Assembly (NCBI GenBank): GCA_029379385.1
Contig: CM055608.1
Location: forward strand, 17,854,350-17,918,349
Length of the DNA: 64,000 bases
Direction of reading: 5' to 3'
From: Quillaja saponaria
Lineage: Eukaryota; Streptophyta; Magnoliopsida; Fabales; Quillajaceae
In this document: one piece after another, positions 57,853 through 64,000 of the stretch
Position numbering within the stretch: the stretch's first letter is position 1
Layout: each line of letters begins with the position of its first letter
Translations under genes and position numbers: made by a program
Notes under the pieces: generated by a model
Told to the model about the DNA's origin: nothing
Database searches by the model: none
Seen by the model: the letters and a program-made list of their open reading frames with translations, nothing else

Positions 57853-60179
57853 TTTTTATAACTCAATAACTGAACATATGCTTTAGAATGTTTGTATGTA
57901 AATTGTAGTGACTAGGTGAATAAAATGTTGCACAAAGTAGAATTTACATAAATGAATATTTATATAAATACATATACATGTAATGCAAGAAATGATTTTT
58001 ATCACAATTTGGGTTAACTTGGAACTTGAAATTAATTTGTGAAATTTTCATTGATAAGTAAAACAATTGTGTAAACAAAAATAAAGTAGAAAGCGTTTAG
58101 GATTATGTATATATATTTACACCTAAAACTAAGATTAATTTATAACCACAAAATTAAATATATTGACTTTGACTTAACTTTTCTAATTTTGTCTTATTTT
58201 CTTCTTAAATTTTTTTTATCTCCCTTTCCTCTCCTCTCTTGTTGCTGTTCTAGCTGAGAGACCACCCATCCAAGAACTAGCACCTTTCCTCCTTTCTTGT
58301 AGTTGTTGTCCTCTTGTTTTGTTTAGTCAGGTAGGGTGGTCAAGAGAACCCTTTGGTAGCCATTTTCATCCCCTATTTTACAGGGCAGTAAGTTGTTTCA
58401 AGTCTTGTAATAACTAAGACTTGTTGAGGTTGTGTAACCGTGAGAAGTAGCTTATGGAGTGTGTGTTCGGTTTGTGGTAGTGTCAGTTCTGAGTGTGTGT
58501 GGCAGTAGCTGTCCCATTTCAGCTTGGTTGCACTTCACCTTGCTGCCAGCCAAGTGAGCAACTTCAGGCCGTGGGGGACTTAAAGAGAACAGCAGCCTTG
58601 GCAGCTACTACTCCTTCTATTTCAGTCATAGAAGTAAGTGATGAAGGTAGCTGTAATTTTAGTTTACTGTCCCCTGTTTTGGGGGAGCAACTTAAGCAAT
58701 ATTATCCTTCCTCTTGCTTAGGCCATAAGGGCTGAATTGGAGGAAGTTTTGGGTAGTTGAAAGGCATGATTGCAAGGGGACTAAGGGTATAACCCCTTTC
58801 TTGACGTGAGCCTTGAACTAATTTAGGTGTGTTACTGTTTTAGTTTAGGTGAGTTAATTAGAATTTCTTTATGTTAAACCTTATGCTCGTTATGTTATTA
58901 AAGGCTTGAAAATGAGGAGATTATGAGAGTTTTAAATTATGAACCAAGTCTAATAACAATGAATATATGTAAGGTAGTTGTATATAATTATTGAAATAGG
59001 AAGGTTAGGATTCAAATATGTTAATATAGGAATTGTACACAAAAAGTTACATTGAGCTTTGTGAGTGAAAAACATATTCTTTGGTTGCTGGACTAATGTG
59101 TTTAATTGTTCAAGTGTGTATTCGAATGAATATGTTTATATCTAGGTAATAAGAATGTGTAGTGCTATAATTGAATTATTTGAATTATTCTTGACATACG
59201 ACTTTGATTATATTTTATAAGGGCTAATAAAAATGAATTTTCATCCAAAATGATTTTTACATTCGAAATAGAATCCGAGTACACCTAAAATACTTTGATT
59301 TGACTATTTGATATGTGATTATAAATACTCGAGTAACTTAGCTCAAGGGGATGGATATATAAGGAGTATATAATTGTTATGCGAGGGCAAAAATTGCCCG
59401 TGGAGCATATGTATTTGGTATGCGAGTGCTGAGTTACTCTACCTTTTATGTGCTTTGAGTGCTTTAATTGATTTGTTTGTATATTGTATTACCTGAATAG
59501 TGTTTATTTAATTTTTGGTTTTCTATGTTTACGTATGTGTAAAATTAAATTGTTTTGAAATTCATGTTAGTTTGAAATTATTAGATCTATATATTCTATT
59601 TATGTATTGAATGATGCTAGTATCCTTAGGGTATGTTTTTCACTCACTGAGTCTTTAAGACTCACTCCCTATTCGATTGTTGTTGTTTTTTTTTTTTTTT
59701 TGTATGAAGAGACCAGCTTTCGTTGCCAATATATGTGTGACTTGCCAATTGTATTGCAGCAAGGTATATATTTGAGATGGCACACTTGAAACCAAAGGAC
59801 GAAGTTGCAGTCACATTAGGCTTTGGGTTGTTGTGCTTTGTTTTGTATGATAGTCAAATTGTTATTGCTTATGATATGACTAGAGCAGTGCTCCTCTATG
59901 TATCTTGTTACAGTTGTTGACTGGTTGAGTGTAATTAGATATATATGGTTGTATTATTAGGCATGTTTCACTTTACGAGGAATCTCTGCTTTAATGTTTA
60001 GTTAAAAGTGTTATGTGTTTTTGTCAAATAAGCCTTTGCCTATATTTTGGTTGATAAAACCATCCTTTTTAGTTATTGTTGGTTAATTGTCATATATGTG
60101 TTTTTTGGATTTGAAGTCAGGATTACGGAGGTTTGGTTATCTATTCTTCTAACTAGTCATGCCTTTGCATGTTGTGACA
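57853..60179 (+). repeat. Tekay-like 3' LTR
   Basis: Follows the chromovirus integrase after gggagga. Starts tttataactcaata, shares the ccccctgttttgggggagc block (58,670), ctcgagtaacttagctcaag (59,335) and ggattacggaggtttggtt (60,119) with the LTRs at 35.2 and 39.1 kb, and ends gttgtgaca. About 2.3 kb. A T15 run lies at 59,688-59,702. Confidence 0.75.
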
Positions 60180-60184
60180 AGTTA

Positions 60185-60765
60185 TTTATTTTATTCTATG
60201 CTTAATGCTTCTAATTGATTAGCTACCAATTAGATTAATGTGGTAGCTTAGAGGAACCTTGACAAAGGTAATCTAAATTTAACCTTGAATAAGATAGCAC
60301 TTATTTGAATTTGATTTGTATATAGGATAGAAATACATATTGTGTAGCCATAGTTGGGACTATTTTTAATGAGTTTAGCTTAACTCAATTCTCATAGAAA
60401 TATAGTGAATTGGTTAAGTTAGATATTATTATAAGCAATTCGAAAGATACTTATAATTAAATAAGTACCCTAGGTTAATAATTTGGTATCACAACTAAGC
60501 ATGATAAGATAATAATTATCCAAGTGAGTGTTGAGGGAAGTCGTAATTCTAGGTTTTCTCCATTACATTCTTAAGTTCGCTTGCTTTAATTTTGTTTAGT
60601 TTAAAATATCAATCTCAAAGTTCATTTGTTTGGATAAAATTAGAATTGGTAAATTTTAGTACTTAGCAATTGTTAGATATAATTTCTCATGGGAATGATC
60701 TCTACTTACACTTTATTACTTGTTCAGGATACGTGCACTTGTGTGGTAAATTTGACAACAATATC
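60185..60765 (+). repeat. 3' half of another Athila-like LTR
   Basis: Same layout as 45,420-45,974: aattgattagctaccaattagattaat, tttaatgagtttagct, ctcatagaaatatag, a ctctacttacac-like phrase with ctcatgggaatgatc, and an end near atacgtgcacttgtgtggtaaatttgacaac. The 5' half is missing; it begins right after the Tekay LTR end. Confidence 0.6.
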
Positions 60766-60779
60766 CTAGGGGAATCATA

Positions 60780-62312
60780 GGATGTTCTAGTTAAGGTGGA
60801 CATATTGATCTTTCCTGCTGATTCTATAGTTCTAGACATGGAACAAGATAGAGAGGTACTTATTATTTTAAGAAGACATTTTCTAGCTACAGGGAGGACA
60901 TTAATTGATGTCCAAAAAGGTGAGTTCACTATGAGGGTGAATGATCAAGAAATTAAGTTCAATGTTTTCCAATCTATGAAATTCCCTTAAGATCATGATG
61001 AGTGCTTTGCAATAGACATGGTGAGCAAATTTACTCAAAAGGTATTTTTGGAAGATTATCCAAGAGACCCTCTTGAAGCCTCCTTAATTTCACACACTAT
61101 TAGAGAAGATGATGAGTTTGTGGAGTGAATGAAATTATTGCATGCAACACCACATATGTTTAAATCGAATCCAAGATTTGAAAATTTGGATTTACCTCCA
61201 TCCATCCCTTTGGGATCAAGGCCATCAATTAAAGAGCCTCCTACCTTGGAGAACCATTGCCTAATCACCTAAGCTAAGCATGAGAGTGTGTTGGGATGGA
61301 CAATAGCTGACATTTAAGGCATAAGCCTTTCCTTTTGCATGCACAAGCTCCTCATAGAGGATAATCACAAAGCTATTATAGAGCATCAAATGAGTCTGAA
61401 TCCCATAATGAAAAAGGTGGTGAAAAGGGAAATTATAAAGTGGCTGGATGCTAGACTTATCTATCCAATCTCAAATAGTCGTTGGGTAAGTCCTATCCAA
61501 TGTGTACCAAAGAAAGGAGGAATGACGGTTGTTGCAAATGCAAATAACGAACTCATTTCAAAAAGAACCATGGTTAGTTTGAGGGTATGCATGGACTACT
61601 GAAAGCTAAATAAAGTTATAATTATGCAAATGAGCTCAATGTGAAAGAGTCAACCTAATTTGGATTAATGGTCTAAGAAGTATCTAAAGCCCAAAAGTTC
61701 TTATTTGATCAACCCACTTTTTGGTTTAATTATTCAACTAGTCAATTAGTAGTCAAAAGCAACGAATTGGGTCATTAATGTGTTTCTTTGGAAGTTATAA
61801 TGAGTTAGTCTTGTTTGTAATTTCCTATGTGTTTTTGGAAGTTGTAATGAGTTAGTCATTTCCTATGTGTTTTTGGAAGTTGTTTTGTGTGTAGCCTTTC
61901 CCAATACTTGGAGGTTTGTTCCAAGCTATATATATTCACATTTTTCAGATTAATGAAAGACAATTGAGAGTTATCAGAAACTTGTGTGGTTGAATTTATA
62001 TTCAAAGTTCTTATCTCTAAGGTGGATTCCTTTGAGTGACGAATTTAACTTAAGTTCTTAAAGAAAGATGGTGATTTTTTTATCTTTAAAGTGGCGAGCT
62101 TGTTAATATAATTGTTTTACTTTGTGAAAAAGTATCATAAAGCCACAAGGAAGGAAAACTTTTCCCTTCCTTTCATTGATCAAATGCTAGACCGGATGGC
62201 AAGGAAGGAGTATTACTTCTTTTTAGATTGTTATTCAGGGTATAACCAAATTGCTATTGCTTGGAAGACAAAAAAAAAACCTCCTTTACTTGCTTTTATT
62301 GCCATAATCCTT
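60780..62312 (+). pseudogene. Athila protease and RT fragment, split by a solo LTR
   Basis: Plus strand. Protease tail (60,796-60,990: ILIFPADSIVLDMEQDREV, FLATGRTLIDVQKGE), linker (61,020-61,300, with PRDPLEASLISHTIREDDEF), RT start (61,339-61,602: KREIIKWLDARLIYPISNSR, CVPKKGG, VCMDY then TGA). After the LTR at 61,616-62,137 the RT goes on in register (FSLPFIDQMLDRMARKEYYF, YSGYNQIAIA). It ends in the next motif at about 62,312 where another LTR starts. It lacks gag and the protease active site. Confidence 0.85.
61616..62137 (+). mobile_element. Solo LTR of Ty3/gypsy family A, TSD TAAAG
   Basis: 522 bp, flanked by taaag at 61,611-61,615 and 62,138-62,142. Homologous in inverse orientation to the LTR at 2,429-2,992 (shared caatgtgaaagagtca, gttagtcttgtt, cttgtgtggttgaattt, ttttactttgtgaaa). 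Inserted inside the RT of the Athila fragment, splitting it at an Asn-Lys codon pair. No internal region remains. Confidence 0.9.
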
Positions 62313-64000
62313 ATAACTCGATATCGTAGAGTTGAGTTTTAAACGTAATATGTAAATTTTCATTATAAAATAATAATACAATTGAACATGATATAACCTA
62401 ATATTGAAACATGAAACTAGAATTTGGTGTAATTTTTGATAGTAAAAATGAATATAAGTATATAAAATAAACAAAAGTTCTAGTTGCTTCTCACGTACTA
62501 GATTTTTCTACTTCCTCTCCTTCCATTTTCTTTTCTTTTTGGCTGGTTTTCATTCCATGTGCCTCAATTCTTCTAGTGCTTTCGTTCACTGCCTTTGCCT
62601 TTGTCCTTCCTCTTCTAGCCAAGCTTTGTAGCTTCTCTTAGCAGCTATTCTTTTCCCTCTTCTTCTTACTGTCTTTGGCCGTTCAACACCAAGAACTAGG
62701 ACCTGCAACAGCCTGGCCGAGATTCCTTTGCTACCAGCAGCTGCCATGTTTTAGCAGCAACTTCTCTTGGCCGTGTGTGAACCTTGCCCGATTGTGGGGG
62801 GTAAATAATCAACTACTTAAGTTCATTGGCATTAGATTTACTATGTGGTTATTCCTTTCATTCTCACTTTTTTATCTTCAACATTCTAGCCATTTAAAAA
62901 ACATCAGAGGTATGATTTCCTAAACGTTTCCATTTTTCTCATTATTTTCTCAATAATCAAACACTGGTCCAACTTTCGTTTGTGATTTTATTACTTTGTA
63001 GGTAATCATAGAAAATGTTTAACACCCTTCAGCTAGTTAAACCTTAATTCTTTCTTGGTTAGGTTGATTTTGCAAACTGTGGTTATTTTTGTTTGAAATT
63101 AGCTACTAATGAGGTTGTGACTTCTTGTTTAGAGTGTTTATGGGTTATGAGAATTGGATTTGGAGAAGATAAACCGACTAGCAGATTCTTTTAATGGAAA
63201 AATGGAAGCAAGCCTTAGAAATTTGGTAGCAAATCAAGGGGAAGAGGAGACAGAATAATCAACAAGAAGACTTGAAAATCGAGAAGAATACTAAATAAAC
63301 TAACCATTACTTTAAAAATTCTATAGGGCTAGTATTGGAATTGGAAGCTAGAGAAGGTGGGTTTATGACTTTTGGAATCCAACTAAAACAAAATAAGGCT
63401 TTTAAGTTGTGATTCTGATATTATGACCAGATTTTAAGAGTTATAGGGCATGTGATAAGTTGGTTTTTCCAGGACTCCCCTTGTTTGCTAATGTAGTAGT
63501 CTTAGTGCAAGTGAGATTTTGGATTAAACAAATTAGATTAAGTCATTGGTTTGAAAGTACCAGCTTGTCTTAGATTGTTTAATAAGAAAACCAAGCACAA
63601 CTTCTATTGAGACCTATTATTTTAATGGGTTGCTTGGGTTATATGATTAAAACCTAATTAATTAAGGTCAACTAAGGTTTAACTTAGGGTAGGGTCTCTG
63701 GTGGATTTATGTGAGAATCACGATTAAAGTATTAAAGGCTTTCACAGGTGGAAAAATATAATTGTGATATGGCATTTTGAATCTAAATAAATTTCAAATA
63801 CGTATATATTGTTACTAATATGGTATTGAATCGATAGCTTTCCTTGTTATTGAAGAAGTGTACATAAATGAATGTGTCCATTGAAGGATTAGGAAGATAG
63901 TTTACAACTTCAAAGGGGATTAGATGTAGGTAGAGTGATGGAAATGTGGGTTGAATGGTTAATGAAAAGAAAGCAGGGTCAGATTTCATAAGCTAGAGAA
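62313..64000 (+). mobile_element. Start of another Tekay-like LTR, runs off the window
   Basis: The RT frame stops at tattgcc and a new sequence begins ttataactcgatatcgtag, resembling LTR starts at 39,137 and 57,853, with the similar phrase gagttttaaacgtaatatgtaaa (39,172 copy: gagtttttcacataatgtgtaaa). The CT-rich leader-like part at 62,500-62,780 matches in style. No end is seen inside the window. Confidence 0.5.

Noticed and set aside
1..64000. CRISPR array, bacterial operon or phage-like system
   Set aside because: No regularly spaced repeats and no bacterial gene organisation; the intron-bearing gene and plant retrotransposons exclude a prokaryotic source.

Overview
The window is nuclear DNA from a eudicot plant. 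It is AT-rich, has one long intron-rich gene, and most of the rest is old plant-type LTR retrotransposons (Ty1/copia and Ty3/gypsy of Athila, Tekay-like and related lineages), LINE 3' ends and non-autonomous DNA transposons (hAT, Mutator). I see no bacterial or organellar features and no rRNA, tRNA or CRISPR array. The species cannot be named from the sequence.

The only host gene I can recognise with confidence lies on the minus strand from 33,618 down to 5,484. It encodes a plant RabGAP of the TBC-domain family, like the Arabidopsis proteins At3g55020/At2g39280: a conserved plant N-terminus, a TBC domain with its arginine and glutamine fingers, and a C-terminal coiled coil. I resolved 18 coding exons (2,524 bp) over 28 kb, all with GT/AG borders and matching phases. 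Four introns are swollen by transposable elements, and the largest (10.6 kb) holds a whole copia element. Three frame-disrupting changes lie in exons 3, 9 and 11, so this copy is either a young pseudogene or carries assembly errors.

Region by region: 1-2,992, minus-strand gypsy remains of two different families joined head to tail, with one LTR. 2,993-5,480, AT-rich sequence with U3-like GC-rich words and no gene. 5,484-33,850, the TBC gene, its promoter side and intronic elements (hAT 9,703-10,916; copia 11,708-15,908; LINEs near 17.4, 18.9, 22.0, 26.2 and 27.1 kb; Mutator-like elements 20,221-21,374 and 25,185-26,992). 33.9-44.6 kb, intergenic, with Tekay-like LTRs on both strands, a hairpin around a tRNA-iMet-type sequence, and a short coding-like fragment. 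44,647-57,324, an Athila-type retrotransposon with two LTRs, PBS, PPT and an accessory ORF; its gag-to-integrase core appears to be inverted in place. 57,325-64,000, a pile of truncated elements: a second PBS/gag leader, a chromovirus integrase end with its LTR, an Athila LTR half, an Athila pro-RT cut by a solo LTR (with its TAAAG target duplication), and finally another Tekay-like LTR.

Apart from the TBC gene, no set of genes here works together. The window mainly records layered retrotransposon insertion, recombination and decay around one vesicle-trafficking regulator. I found no new enzymatic system. The items most worth a second look are the inverted retrotransposon core, the lesions in the TBC gene, the exon-like cargo in a Mutator-like element, and the shared GC-rich words of the Athila LTR and spacer.
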